A stretch of 64,000 nt of DNA from Rhizobiales bacterium 2SD (GTDB lineage: Bacteria; Pseudomonadota; Alphaproteobacteria; Rhizobiales; Beijerinckiaceae). Made by a program: the position numbers and the translations under genes. Numbering within the stretch: position 1 is the stretch's first letter; every line of letters begins with the position of its first letter. The notes beneath the pieces are model-generated. The model was given only the letters and a program-made list of their open reading frames with translations, made no database searches and was not told where the DNA came from. Shown here one piece after another: positions 37,139 through 47,730 of this stretch. The DNA lies in contig SCMY01000005.1 in the NCBI GenBank assembly GCA_005502805.1, forward strand, positions 310,001 to 374,000, read 5' to 3'.

Positions 37139-37186
37139 CTCTCGCCCTTGTTCCTGCCATAAGACGGCCCCTTTCGGGGTCGTGCC

Positions 37187-37561
37187 TCAATTCTGCGCGC
37201 CCGACTTATCGCCAGTGCGCGATTTCATCAAGCCCGCTGCGCGCACGACGTTCATCACGCCAGCGCCGAAGCCGAGCATCAGCAGGACGATCATCCCGAA
37301 GGGCGCCGTCCCCAGCCATTTATCGACGGCCCAGCCGAGCCCGCCGCCGACGATGATGCCGGCGACGAATTCCGTGGAAAGCCGCATCGCCTGACCGATT
37401 CCGCTGGAATCGCTCTTGGCGCTCTCGCGCCGGATCTCGGCTTCCGTCTGGTTGGTCGCACGCTTCAGGCCCGCATCGAGGGATTTGAGCCGGCTTTCCA
37501 GGCTCGCATCCTTGTCCGCAGGCCGCTCCGGGCCTGAACTCTTTCCGTCCTGGCTCGTCAT
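37187..37561 (-). CDS. atpI: AtpI family F0 assembly protein
   Basis: A 124-residue protein with a charged, mostly helical N-terminal half (residues 1-60) and two membrane helices (STEFVAGIIVGGGLGWAVD; FGMIVLLMLGFGAGVMNVV), the AtpI/Atp1 layout. AtpI helps assemble the c ring and may carry Mg2+ or Ca2+. The start ATG 37561 (MTSQDGKSSG) is chosen as first plausible ATG near the family length; an upstream in-frame ATG at 37696 adds 45 residues lacking support. It is the first gene of the F0 operon, about 200 bases from a good promoter. Confidence 0.9.
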   Translation of the reverse strand: MTSQDGKSSGPERPADKDASLESRLKSLDAGLKRATNQTEAEIRRESAKSDSSGIGQAMRLSTEFVAGIIVGGGLGWAVDKWLGTAPFGMIVLLMLGFGAGVMNVVRAAGLMKSRTGDKSGAQN

Positions 37562-37879
37562 CGCCGCTTGACCGCCGTCATGACACGACCCCTCCGTGCT
37601 CGGTCCCCTGGAGAACCGGACAATACCGGAATTGTCGCTGATTTGCGCCGCCTGGACTGGCCGATCCGTAGCCGGATCATCGTGGCGGGCGCTCATCGGA
37701 TTGCCGATCGTCCCGAGCGATGAAAAAAGCCCCCGCCACCCGGAAAAATCGGGCGCACCATATTGACGGGGTCATATGGTGTCAAGCTGGGCGACTTACG
37801 ATTAATGCCTTGAAAAATAAAATGATTTTAGAGTGCGCGTGAGCGTCTGAGGCGATTCTTTTGCGCTGCGGCAATAAAG
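37562..37879. other. Intergenic region between smc and atpI
   Basis: A gene-free 318-base stretch. It contains the atp promoter (37757-37785), a CCCG/CGGG hairpin with a nearby T run on the minus strand (about 37725-37755), and an AT-rich segment (37795-37850) next to the smc end. The small minus-strand frame spanning the smc 3' end is a shadow. Confidence 0.7.
37757..37785 (-). promoter_or_regulatory. Strong sigma70-type promoter of the atp F0 operon
   Basis: On the minus strand a perfect -35 TTGACA (37785-37780) is followed after exactly 17 bases by -10 TATGGT (37762-37757). An inverted repeat CACCATAT (37756-37763)/ATATGGTG (37774-37781) overlaps both elements and could be a repressor site or coincidence. 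The 5' leader to atpI would be about 190 bases. Confidence 0.7.
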
Positions 37880-40800
37880 TCAGACCGCTTCGCGAATGCG
37901 CTCGGCCGTGGCGAGGTCGACCGAAACCATCTGGCTGACCCCGCGCTCGGCCATGGTGACTCCGAACAGCCGGTCCATGCGCGCCATGGTGATCGGGTTG
38001 TGGGTGATCAGGATGAAGCGCGTCGCGGTGTTGCGCGCCATCTCCTCCAGGAGGTCGCAATAGCGTTCGACATTGGCGTCATCGAGCGGCGCGTCGACCT
38101 CGTCGAGCACGCAGATCGGCGAGGGGTTGGTCAGGAACACCGCGAAGATCAGCGCGGTCGCGGTCAGCGCCTGCTCGCCGCCGGAGAGCAAGGTCATCAC
38201 CTGCGGCTTTTTGCCCGGGGGGCGTGCGATGATCTCGAGCCCGGCTTCGAGCGGGTCCTCCGAATCGACCAGCGTGAGATCGGCGGTGCCGCCGCCGAAC
38301 AGCACGCCGAACAGATGCTGGAAATGGCCGTTGACGATCTCGAATGCGGCAAGAAGCCGCTCCCGGCCTTCGCGATTGAGCGCCCCGATCGCCTGGCGCA
38401 GACGCCTTATCGCCTCGGTCAGGTCGTCGCGCTCGGTGGCGAGGCCACTGCGCTTGCCCTGGACCTCGGTCAATTCGTCATCGGCACGCAGATTGACCGC
38501 CCCCAGCCGCTCGCGCTCGGCCTTGAGCCCACCGAGCCGGCGCTCGACATCCTCCGCGTCGGGCGGCGTATCCCCGACTTTCAGCCCGGCGAGCTGATGC
38601 AGGCCGGCGACCTCGGTGTCCAGCCCGTCGACGATTTGGCGCACGACGTCGGCGAGGCGCTGGCGCGCCGCCTCCAGCCTGGCCTCGGCGCTCGCTCGGG
38701 CTTCGCGAGTCGCTGACAGTGCTTCCAGCGCCGCGCGCGCCTGCCGGTCGGCCTCCGCCTGCGCGACCTCGCCGGCGGCGAGCTTGTCGGCGGCCTCACG
38801 GCGATTGCCTTCCGCCGTTTCGATCTCGGCCACGAGCCGGCGGCGCTCGACCAGGAAGGTGTCGGGTGCCTCCAGCAGCGCCTTGTGCTCGGCCGCCGTC
38901 GTCTCGATTCGCTTGCGTGTATCGGCAGCGCTCTGCTCGCTCGTGGCCGCCCGCTCGCGCCAGGCTTTGAGGTCTTGGGCGATCGCCTCGCGCCGGCGGC
39001 TGCGCAGCTCAGCTTCGCGCCCCTGTGTCTGCACGCGCGCCCGTGCTTCCGAGGCCGCGGCGCGTCGCTCGCCCAGTTCGGCCCGGGCGGCGAGCAGGGC
39101 GCTCTCCAGTTCGGGCGCCGGGGCGAGGCCGGCGAGATCCTGATTCGCGGCCTCGGTTTGTGCCTGCGCATCGGCGATGTTCTGGCCGAGCCGGCCGATC
39201 GCCTCGGTCAGGGCTGAGCGGCGGGCTGCCGTCTCGCCGGCCTTGCGCTCGGCCTGGGCCAGCCGCTCGCGTACCTGGTCGAGATTGCGCCTGGCCTCCC
39301 GGGCCGCCTCCAGCGCCTTCGTCTCGGCCTGTGCCGCGGCTTTGGTGCCCTCGCTCGCCTGATCGAGCCCGTCGCGTGCCGCTTCGGAGGCTTCGCGCGC
39401 CGCTTGCGCCTCGCGTTCGAGATCGCCGAGCCGATTCTTCTCGGCGAGCCGCCGGGCGGCGGGCGAGGGCGCCTCGGCCGCGCTGGTGAAGCCATCCCAG
39501 CGCCAGATGTCGCCTTCGCGCGAGACCAGCCGTTGGCCCGGCAGCAACTTCGGTCGCACGGCGGCGCCATCCGCCCGCGCGACGACGCCGATCTGGCGCA
39601 GCCGCCGCGCGAGCGCCGCTGGCCCGCGCACATGCTTTGCGAGCGGCTCGATGCCATCGGGAAGAGCAGGGTCACTTTCGCCATCGCCGCTCTCGGACCA
39701 ATGCGCCGGTGCGCCCGTGTCGGCGGAGGCGTCGAGATCGTCGCCGAGCGCTGCACCGAGCGCGGTCTCATAGCCCTTGGCGGCAGCGATCGAGTCAAGG
39801 ACCGCCGGCCAGCGCCCGCCAGCCGCCGGCGCGAGCAGCTTCTGCAAAGTGCGGACTTCGGTTTCGAGGCGCTGCGCCTTGCGATCGGCTTCCGCGACCG
39901 GCCCGCGCAACCGCGCCTCGTCCTCGCGAGCGGTGGCGAGAGCGTTGCGCGCGGCGCCTGTGGCGGTATCCGCCCACTGCATCGCCGCTTCAGCCGTCGC
40001 AACGGTAGCGCGCAGCCCATCGAGCGAGGCGGCAGTGCCGTCGGCATCGAGCGCAGCTTGATCGCGTTGCAAGCGCTCGCGCTCACTGGCGTGGCGAGCC
40101 TCGCGCTCTTTCGCCTCGCGCAGGGCCCGTTCGAGCGCACCACGCCGGGCGGCGAGCTCGGACAGCCTGGCCTGCACCGCGGCGTGCTCGGTCTCGGCGG
40201 TCGCCAGTGCCTTCTCGGCCTCGGCCAGCTCGGTCGCGGCGGCCTTGCTGCCGCCAGCCGCGGCTTCGGCCTCCAGTCGCAGGCTCTCATCCTCGACCGT
40301 CAGTCGCGACAGGCTCTCGCTCGCATCCCTGCCGAGGCTGTCCTGCCGGGCGAGATCGCCCTGCAGCTCGGCAAGCCGCTTGGCTAGTTCCTCTGTGCGC
40401 TGTCTGGCGCGCCGGTTCTCCGCCTCGATCTCGTCGAGACCACGCTTCAATCGCACGAGCGCCGCGGCGGCGGCCGCTTCGCCCTCGCGCAGCGCCGGCA
40501 GCGCATGCGCCGCGATTGCCTGCAGCCGGGCTGCTTCCGCCTGCACGCCGGTCTTGTCTGCGACCTCGCGGACGGCCGCTTCGAGCGCGCGCTCGGCCAC
40601 CGCTTCCTGCGTCCGCGCTTCGTGATGGGCGATCAGCGCCAGCACGGCCTCGGCCTTGCGGATATCGCTGGCGAGGTTGCGGTAGCGCGTCGCCTGCCGC
40701 GCCTGGCGCTGCAGCGCCTCGACCTGCCCGTCGATCTCGGCGAGCACGTCTTCCAGCCGGTTGAGATTGTCCTCGGCGCCCTTGAGCCGGAGTTCCGCCT

Positions 40801-41335
40801 CGTGCCGGCGGCTGTGCAGCCCGGCGATGCCGGCGGCGTCTTCGAGGATGCGTCGGCGCGATTGCGGCTTGGCCGAGATGATCTCGCTGATCTGGCCCTG
40901 GCGCACCAGAGCCGGCGAACGCGCGCCGGTGGCGGCATCGGCGAAGAGGAGCTGCACGTCGCGGGCGCGCACCTCCTTGCCGTTGATGCGATAGGTCGAG
41001 CCTTCCTCGCGCTCGATCCGGCGCGTGACTTCCAATACCTCGGCGTCGTTGAAAGCGGCGGGAGCCTTGCGGTCGCTGTTGTCGAGGGTGAGCGCGACCT
41101 CGGCCATGTTGCGGGCCGGGCGCTCGGACGAGCCACCGAAGATGACGTCATCCATGCCAGAGCCGCGCATGTTCTTGAACGAGCTTTCGCCCATCACCCA
41201 GCGCAGGGCTTCGACGAGATTGGACTTGCCGCAGCCGTTCGGGCCGACGACGCCGGTCAGCCCCGGCTCGATCTGGAATTCGGTCGGCTCGACGAAGGTC
41301 TTGAAGCCGGCAAGCTTGAGGCGCGTCAGATGCAT
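37880..41335 (-). CDS. smc: Chromosome segregation protein SMC
   Basis: A 1151-residue SMC ATPase that compacts and resolves chromosomes with ScpA/ScpB. The N-terminal head has Walker A GPNGCGKSNLVEAL (about residues 30-40); the C-terminal head has the signature LLSGGEQALTATAL and Walker B CVLDEVDAPLDDAN. Between them are two very long Ala/Glu/Arg-rich coiled coils and a hinge at about 500-610 (AKGYETALGAALGDDLDA). Length and layout match alphaproteobacterial SMC. The DsbA-like gene starts upstream with a 27-base gap. Confidence 0.97.
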   Translation of the reverse strand: MHLTRLKLAGFKTFVEPTEFQIEPGLTGVVGPNGCGKSNLVEALRWVMGESSFKNMRGSGMDDVIFGGSSERPARNMAEVALTLDNSDRKAPAAFNDAEVLEVTRRIEREEGSTYRINGKEVRARDVQLLFADAATGARSPALVRQGQISEIISAKPQSRRRILEDAAGIAGLHSRRHEAELRLKGAEDNLNRLEDVLAEIDGQVEALQRQARQATRYRNLASDIRKAEAVLALIAHHEARTQEAVAERALEAAVREVADKTGVQAEAARLQAIAAHALPALREGEAAAAAALVRLKRGLDEIEAENRRARQRTEELAKRLAELQGDLARQDSLGRDASESLSRLTVEDESLRLEAEAAAGGSKAAATELAEAEKALATAETEHAAVQARLSELAARRGALERALREAKEREARHASERERLQRDQAALDADGTAASLDGLRATVATAEAAMQWADTATGAARNALATAREDEARLRGPVAEADRKAQRLETEVRTLQKLLAPAAGGRWPAVLDSIAAAKGYETALGAALGDDLDASADTGAPAHWSESGDGESDPALPDGIEPLAKHVRGPAALARRLRQIGVVARADGAAVRPKLLPGQRLVSREGDIWRWDGFTSAAEAPSPAARRLAEKNRLGDLEREAQAAREASEAARDGLDQASEGTKAAAQAETKALEAAREARRNLDQVRERLAQAERKAGETAARRSALTEAIGRLGQNIADAQAQTEAANQDLAGLAPAPELESALLAARAELGERRAAASEARARVQTQGREAELRSRRREAIAQDLKAWRERAATSEQSAADTRKRIETTAAEHKALLEAPDTFLVERRRLVAEIETAEGNRREAADKLAAGEVAQAEADRQARAALEALSATREARASAEARLEAARQRLADVVRQIVDGLDTEVAGLHQLAGLKVGDTPPDAEDVERRLGGLKAERERLGAVNLRADDELTEVQGKRSGLATERDDLTEAIRRLRQAIGALNREGRERLLAAFEIVNGHFQHLFGVLFGGGTADLTLVDSEDPLEAGLEIIARPPGKKPQVMTLLSGGEQALTATALIFAVFLTNPSPICVLDEVDAPLDDANVERYCDLLEEMARNTATRFILITHNPITMARMDRLFGVTMAERGVSQMVSVDLATAERIREAV

Positions 41336-41362
41336 CGACGCGCCATCAGGCTGTCGCGCCGC

Positions 41363-41983
41363 TCAGCTGCCGAGCAGCGGCTCGAGGATCTTGTCGAATT
41401 CGGCGAGGCTGAGTGCACCGGAGCGCTTCTGCCCGTTGATGAAGAAGGTCGGGGTGGAGTCCACGCCAGCCTTGGCCCCACCTTCCTTAACCTGCGTGAC
41501 AGCGTCGTAAATGTCCTGACGTTTCAGGCAGGCCTCGAAAGATTCCTGTGTGAAACCGGCCTGCTTGACCATGTTCGAGAGCGCATCGACCGGCTTTTCG
41601 GTGAAAGCCCAGTTGCGCTGCTGGGCGAACAGCAGGTCGGTCAGCGGGTAGTATTTGTCGTTGCCGTTGCAGCGGGCCAGCATGAAGCCGGCGGTGGCGA
41701 GCGGATCGAGCGGGAATTCGCGCAGCACGAAGCGCACCTTGCCGGTATCGATGTACTTGGCCTTCAGCGCCGGCCAGGTGTCCTTATGGAAGGTGGCGCA
41801 GTGGCTGCAGGTCAGCGAGGCGTATTCGATGATCGAGACCTTGGCGTCGGGGCTGCCGAGCCAGACATCGCCGAGCGGGTTGGCGACGCCGGGAGCCGTC
41901 TGGGCGGATGCGCCCTGGCTGGCGAGAAGCGGCGAGAGGGCCAAGGCGGCGGAGCCGATCAACACCTGGCGGCGGCTGGTCAT
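41363..41983 (-). CDS. DsbA family thiol:disulfide oxidoreductase
   Basis: A 206-residue exported thioredoxin-fold protein. The N-terminus TSRRQVLIGSAALALSP resembles a Tat signal (S-R-R-x-x-L), with processing expected near ASA (residue 27). The active site is C59-S-H-C62 and the cis-proline loop reads DSTPTFFING. It resembles the BdbD/DsbA-like proteins found beside smc in alphaproteobacteria. It probably introduces or isomerises disulfides in the periplasm; its partner (DsbB) is not in the window. Confidence 0.93.
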   Translation of the reverse strand: MTSRRQVLIGSAALALSPLLASQGASAQTAPGVANPLGDVWLGSPDAKVSIIEYASLTCSHCATFHKDTWPALKAKYIDTGKVRFVLREFPLDPLATAGFMLARCNGNDKYYPLTDLLFAQQRNWAFTEKPVDALSNMVKQAGFTQESFEACLKRQDIYDAVTQVKEGGAKAGVDSTPTFFINGQKRSGALSLAEFDKILEPLLGS

Positions 41984-42065
41984 GAGATGATCCCTGATGG
42001 CGACGTAATTGCGCGGACCATAGTCGCCATCAGGATTGTGGCAAGATCGGTTCGCTGCTTCCCGC

Positions 42066-42563
42066 TCACGAAGCCGTGTCGTCGGCTGCGGCCTGGCGCC
42101 GCTGTGCGATACCGCGCCCGAGCCGTGTCAAAGCTTCACGCAATTCGGTATTCTCGACGCCCGCGACCTGCGCCTCGATCCGCGCCAGAGCGGCGGGGTC
42201 CGGCGGCGGGGCGGGCTTCGGCGCAGGTGGCGGCGCGACCGGCCCCTGCTTCAGCACCAGCTTGCCGACCGCGCGCCAGCCGAGATGGCTGTTGACCCGC
42301 TCCAGCACCAGCGGCCCGAGCTGCTGCATCTCCAGCGCGAAGGCGCCCTCGACGCGTACCACCAGCGTCGCAGGGTCCGAGAGCTCGCCCGGCGCGCCGC
42401 GCCGCCGCGGCCAGTCGATCTTCAGCGGTCGCGTGCGCTGCGCCAGCCGCTCGCCGACGATCTCCGGCCAGAAGGCGACGACCGAGCGTCCCGCGAAACC
42501 CTGCGCGGCAAGCGCGGGCGCGAGGCAGTCATCGATCAGTTCGGCGAGAGGTTTTGCGGGCAT
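42066..42563 (-). CDS. DUF721 (DciA-like) protein
   Basis: A 165-residue protein with the DUF721 domain in its first 105 residues: PLAELIDDCLAPALAAQGFA, VVAFWPEIVGERLAQRTRP and LVVRVEGAFALEMQQLGP. In other bacteria DciA, a DUF721 protein, recruits the replicative helicase; whether this homolog does so is not known. The rest is a Pro/Ala-rich linker and a helical tail. It lies between mutY and dsbA/smc, a conserved location in Hyphomicrobiales. Confidence 0.85.
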   Translation of the reverse strand: MPAKPLAELIDDCLAPALAAQGFAGRSVVAFWPEIVGERLAQRTRPLKIDWPRRRGAPGELSDPATLVVRVEGAFALEMQQLGPLVLERVNSHLGWRAVGKLVLKQGPVAPPPAPKPAPPPDPAALARIEAQVAGVENTELREALTRLGRGIAQRRQAAADDTAS

Positions 42564-42602
42564 GAGCTATTTTGCGACGGGAGCCATCTGGCGGCAAGCC
42601 GA

Positions 42603-43160
42603 TCAGGTCGTCCCCTTTCGGGCGCGCCATTCTACTGCGGTAATCTCCCAGATTTCTGCCGGGTGCTCGCCGGACACGAAGCTGTGGGTCTCGGTTCCGA
42701 CCAGGCGCATGCCGCTGCTTTGCGAAATCCGGCGCGAGGTGATGTTTTCCACCGCTTTCGGTGCCCGCAGCAGATCGCACCCGAGCTCCTTGAACCAGAA
42801 ATCGGTGACGGCGACGACAGCCTCGCTCATCAGGCCCTGGCCACGCCATTCGGGCGCGATCCAGAAGCCGCGATTGTTCTTCTCTCCCACCAGCAAGCTG
42901 ATGACCCCGATCAGTTGTTCCGGCGTCGTTTTCGGGCGCAGGCTCCAATGCCATTCCCTGCCTGCGGCCATGCCGGGCAGCGCGACATTGCGCAGGAAGC
43001 TCTCGGCGCCATCGGGAGGATAGGGCCAGGGTATGTGGCTGGCGAGGAAGCGCACGATCTCCCATTGCGGAAAGACCGTCTGGATCGCTGGTGCGTCGTC
43101 GAGCCCTAGCGGCCTGAGCAGCAATCTTTCGGTTACGAGGTTGGGGATGACGTTGGCCAT
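42603..43160 (-). CDS. GNAT family N-acetyltransferase (RimJ-like)
   Basis: A 185-residue acetyltransferase with the RimJ/RimL-type start PNLVTERLLLRPLGLDDAPAI and acetyl-CoA loop WIAPEWRGQGLMSEAV (R-G-Q-G). The substrate is unknown. The start at ATG 43160 (MANVIPN) matches where family similarity begins; a further ATG 21 bases upstream is possible. The DUF4336 gene ends 25 bases upstream on the same strand, so co-transcription is likely. Confidence 0.88.
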   Translation of the reverse strand: MANVIPNLVTERLLLRPLGLDDAPAIQTVFPQWEIVRFLASHIPWPYPPDGAESFLRNVALPGMAAGREWHWSLRPKTTPEQLIGVISLLVGEKNNRGFWIAPEWRGQGLMSEAVVAVTDFWFKELGCDLLRAPKAVENITSRRISQSSGMRLVGTETHSFVSGEHPAEIWEITAVEWRARKGTT

Positions 43161-43185
43161 GATCGACAGGACTAGCCGCAATTGC

Positions 43186-43980
43186 TCAATGGGTCAGCCA
43201 GCGAAACGCCCGCTTCAGGAATGCCTGGCCATCGGTCCTGACCGGTGTTCCGTGCGCCATCAGCACCTTCTCGGCCGGCCATGACAGCAGCCGCTCGACC
43301 GCGGCCCGTGCTGCCTTCCTGTCGGTGAAGGCGAGGCGGAACTTCCGTGGCACCGACGGTTCCGGGGCGAGCATCAGGTCCCATTTCGCGATGAGCGCGC
43401 GCCAGCCGCCGAACCAGCGCGGCGGAAACTGCTGCAGCAGGTCGGTGAACAGCACCGTGCCGCTCTTCGCATGGAAGAAGACGACCTCGGTCGTGATCAC
43501 ATTGCCCGTAATGACGATGTGCGCGATCTCGCTCGTCCAGGGTAGGATCGCCTCATCGACGATCTCGGCATCGAAGGCGAGGTCCTTGCGCTTCTGCTGC
43601 AATCCGGGAGCGGCATAGAGACGAGCCTCGGGATAGGCCTGCTTCCAGCTGGCGATGAACAGGTCGTGCAACGAGTTGGGCGCGACGAGATGGCGAACGG
43701 TACCGAGTGCGGCGAGTTCCGTCTTGAGCTCGTCGCTCAGCGCGACCGGCGACCAGACGAACAGCTCTCGGTCAGCGAGACGGATCACGGCCATGCGCGT
43801 CGGGTAGTTGAACCCGAGCGCCGCCGTCACCTGCGGCCCGCTCGCGATCCAGATCTCGGGACCGAACTCTTCCAGCATAGCCGTCACGCCAGCACCGCCT
43901 TGTCGTGCTTTGCGAAAACTTCCGTCGATTGCGAACATTTGCGTGACGGGCCTCGCGCCGGGCAACGGCATTGTGGTCAT
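43186..43980 (-). CDS. DUF4336 domain-containing protein (metallo-beta-lactamase-like fold)
   Basis: A 264-residue protein with the DUF4336 pattern EFGPEIWIASGPQV, FNYPTRMAVIRLADRELFVWSP, HLVAPNSLHDLFIASWKQAYP and LMAHGTPV. The fold resembles metallo-beta-lactamases, but the HxHxDH zinc motif is not apparent, so hydrolase activity is uncertain. ATG 43980 is chosen for its AGGGACACC ribosome site; the family core begins near residue 35, and a start at 43878 is an alternative. It runs divergently from mutY, 72 bases away. Confidence 0.8.
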   Translation of the reverse strand: MTTMPLPGARPVTQMFAIDGSFRKARQGGAGVTAMLEEFGPEIWIASGPQVTAALGFNYPTRMAVIRLADRELFVWSPVALSDELKTELAALGTVRHLVAPNSLHDLFIASWKQAYPEARLYAAPGLQQKRKDLAFDAEIVDEAILPWTSEIAHIVITGNVITTEVVFFHAKSGTVLFTDLLQQFPPRWFGGWRALIAKWDLMLAPEPSVPRKFRLAFTDRKAARAAVERLLSWPAEKVLMAHGTPVRTDGQAFLKRAFRWLTH

Positions 43981-44052
43981 GGTGTCCCTGCGCGCACCGC
44001 AGGGACCTCTGGTGCCTTTGCCTGTCCCGCTCGACGCATTACACCGGACATC

Positions 44053-45123
<1,071 letters not shown>

Positions 45124-45155
45124 CAGGTCGCCATCTTGTGTTGCGGAGTGCCGCC

Positions 45156-45410
45156 ATGACCAGCGTGACGTCGGTGACCCAAGTCGAGCTTGCCAGCGAG
45201 ATCACCTGCCCGGAATGCGGCCACCGCAAGATCGAGACGATGCCGACTGACGCCTGCCAGTTCTTCTACCAATGCGAGGGCTGCGGCAGCCTGCTGCGGC
45301 CGAAAGCAGGCGATTGCTGCGTGTTCTGTTCTTATGGCTCGATGCCGTGCCCGCCGATCCAGCTCGAACGCCAGACCGGCGACGCCTGCGGCTGCTGCCG
45401 CAGCGGTTGA
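45156..45410 (+). CDS. Small cysteine-rich GDCC-motif protein
   Basis: An 84-residue protein with eleven cysteines: a zinc-ribbon-like ITCPECGHRK, then YQCEGCGSLLRPK, the hallmark GDCCVFCSYGSMPCPPIQ, and a closing DACGCC. The GDCC family of small proteins is often annotated near mercury-transport genes or alone; its biochemical role is unknown, and metal binding is a fair inference. No mer gene is nearby. The start at ATG 45156 removes a long, non-coding upstream frame inside mutY. It ends 7 bases from the converging ccrM stop. Confidence 0.8.
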   Translation: MTSVTSVTQVELASEITCPECGHRKIETMPTDACQFFYQCEGCGSLLRPKAGDCCVFCSYGSMPCPPIQLERQTGDACGCCRSG

Positions 45411-45417
45411 ATCTGGC

Positions 45418-46734
<1,317 letters not shown>

Positions 46735-46907
46735 CTAGCCTATTGAATATATTTGGGAATTCGTAACGGAAGTTAAGGAAAGGTAAGCGGCGTCAAGCTG
46801 CCCTTGGGGCAACTCTGGCCGACGTTCCTGCGGTCTGTCGGGGTGTCAGTCAGACAGATGGATTTTAGCTTCCATGGCCAGGTTGCCATCTGCGGGAGCG
46901 AGCCCGG

Positions 46908-47519
46908 TTAGCGCGCCCAGACGCCCTTGATCGGCGCGAAGGAATAGCGATGCGCGGGGCAGGGGCCGTGCGCCTTGATCGCAGCCCGATGCGCGGCCGT
47001 GCCATAGCCGGCATGGCCGGCGAAGCCGTAGGCCGGATAGGTCAGCGAAAGCCGCGCCATCATTCGGTCGCGCATCACCTTGGCGACGATCGAGGCCGCG
47101 GCGATCGAGGCGATCAGCCCGTCGCCGCCGATGATGGCCTCGCAGCCGCAGGCCAGAGCCGGCGGGTCGTTGCCGTCGACCAGGACGAGATCGGGCGAGA
47201 GCGGCAGTGCTCCGACGGCGCGCCGCATCGACAGCAAGGTCGCCTGCCGGATGTTGATCGTGTCGATCTCGGTCGCGGAGGCGCTGCCGACGCCGACCGC
47301 CAGCGCGCTGGCGAGGATCAGCACACAGAGTTCTTCACGCCGCTGGGCGCTGAGCTCCTTCGAATCGGCGAGCCCGTCCGGGATCGCCAGCGGATCGAGG
47401 ATGACGGCGGCCGCGACGACCGGGCCGGCGAGCGGGCCGCGCCCGACCTCGTCCACACCGGCGACGCGGGCGCGCCCGGCAGTCATCGCGGCCTGCTCGC
47501 GGCTGAAATCGGCAGTCAT
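46908..47519 (-). CDS. rnhB: Ribonuclease HII
   Basis: A 203-residue enzyme that removes ribonucleotides from DNA. The first catalytic pair lies in [20 protein letters not shown] (D-E), with further acids in LVDGNDPP and [13 protein letters not shown]; the length matches RNase HII. ATG 47519 gives an 18-residue N-terminal lead before the core. It lies between ccrM and the radical SAM gene on the same strand, an order familiar in Hyphomicrobiales; a 211-base gap upstream contains the dispersed repeat. Confidence 0.95.
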   Translation of the reverse strand: MTADFSREQAAMTAGRARVAGVDEVGRGPLAGPVVAAAVILDPLAIPDGLADSKELSAQRREELCVLILASALAVGVGSASATEIDTINIRQATLLSMRRAVGALPLSPDLVLVDGNDPPALACGCEAIIGGDGLIASIAAASIVAKVMRDRMMARLSLTYPAYGFAGHAGYGTAAHRAAIKAHGPCPAHRYSFAPIKGVWAR

Positions 47520-47597
47520 GGCCCCGCTATGCCAGATCGGGGCGCGAAGGTCTGCCGGAAAGCCATTTTGTCCACTTGCTCATTCCACATTTCGACT

Positions 47598-47710
47598 GGC
47601 CGTCCCGGGCGGAGCGAAGCGTAGACCCGGGCCCCATTCCGAGACCTCCTTTGGAGGCTCCGGAATGGACCCTGAATCGGCGCCGCTGACGCGGCTTGTC
47701 CGGGACGACT
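47598..47710. repeat. Dispersed palindromic repeat between rnhB and the radical SAM gene
   Basis: An element of about 113 bases whose ends are the reverse complement of those at 30341-30440 (GGCCGTCCCGGGCGG ... CTTGTCCGGGACGACT). The centre is a hairpin with arms CCATTCCG/CGGAATGG and inner CCTCC/GGAGG, a different sequence from the 30 kb copy but the same shape. Confidence 0.8.
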
Positions 47711-47730
47711 CGCACGGTGCCAGGTGCCTC

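Noticed and set aside
37721-37755. Terminator of smc in the smc-atpI gap
   Set aside because: The CCCG/CGGG stem is only four pairs and the T run is offset, and it lies downstream of the atp promoter; kept as a description only.
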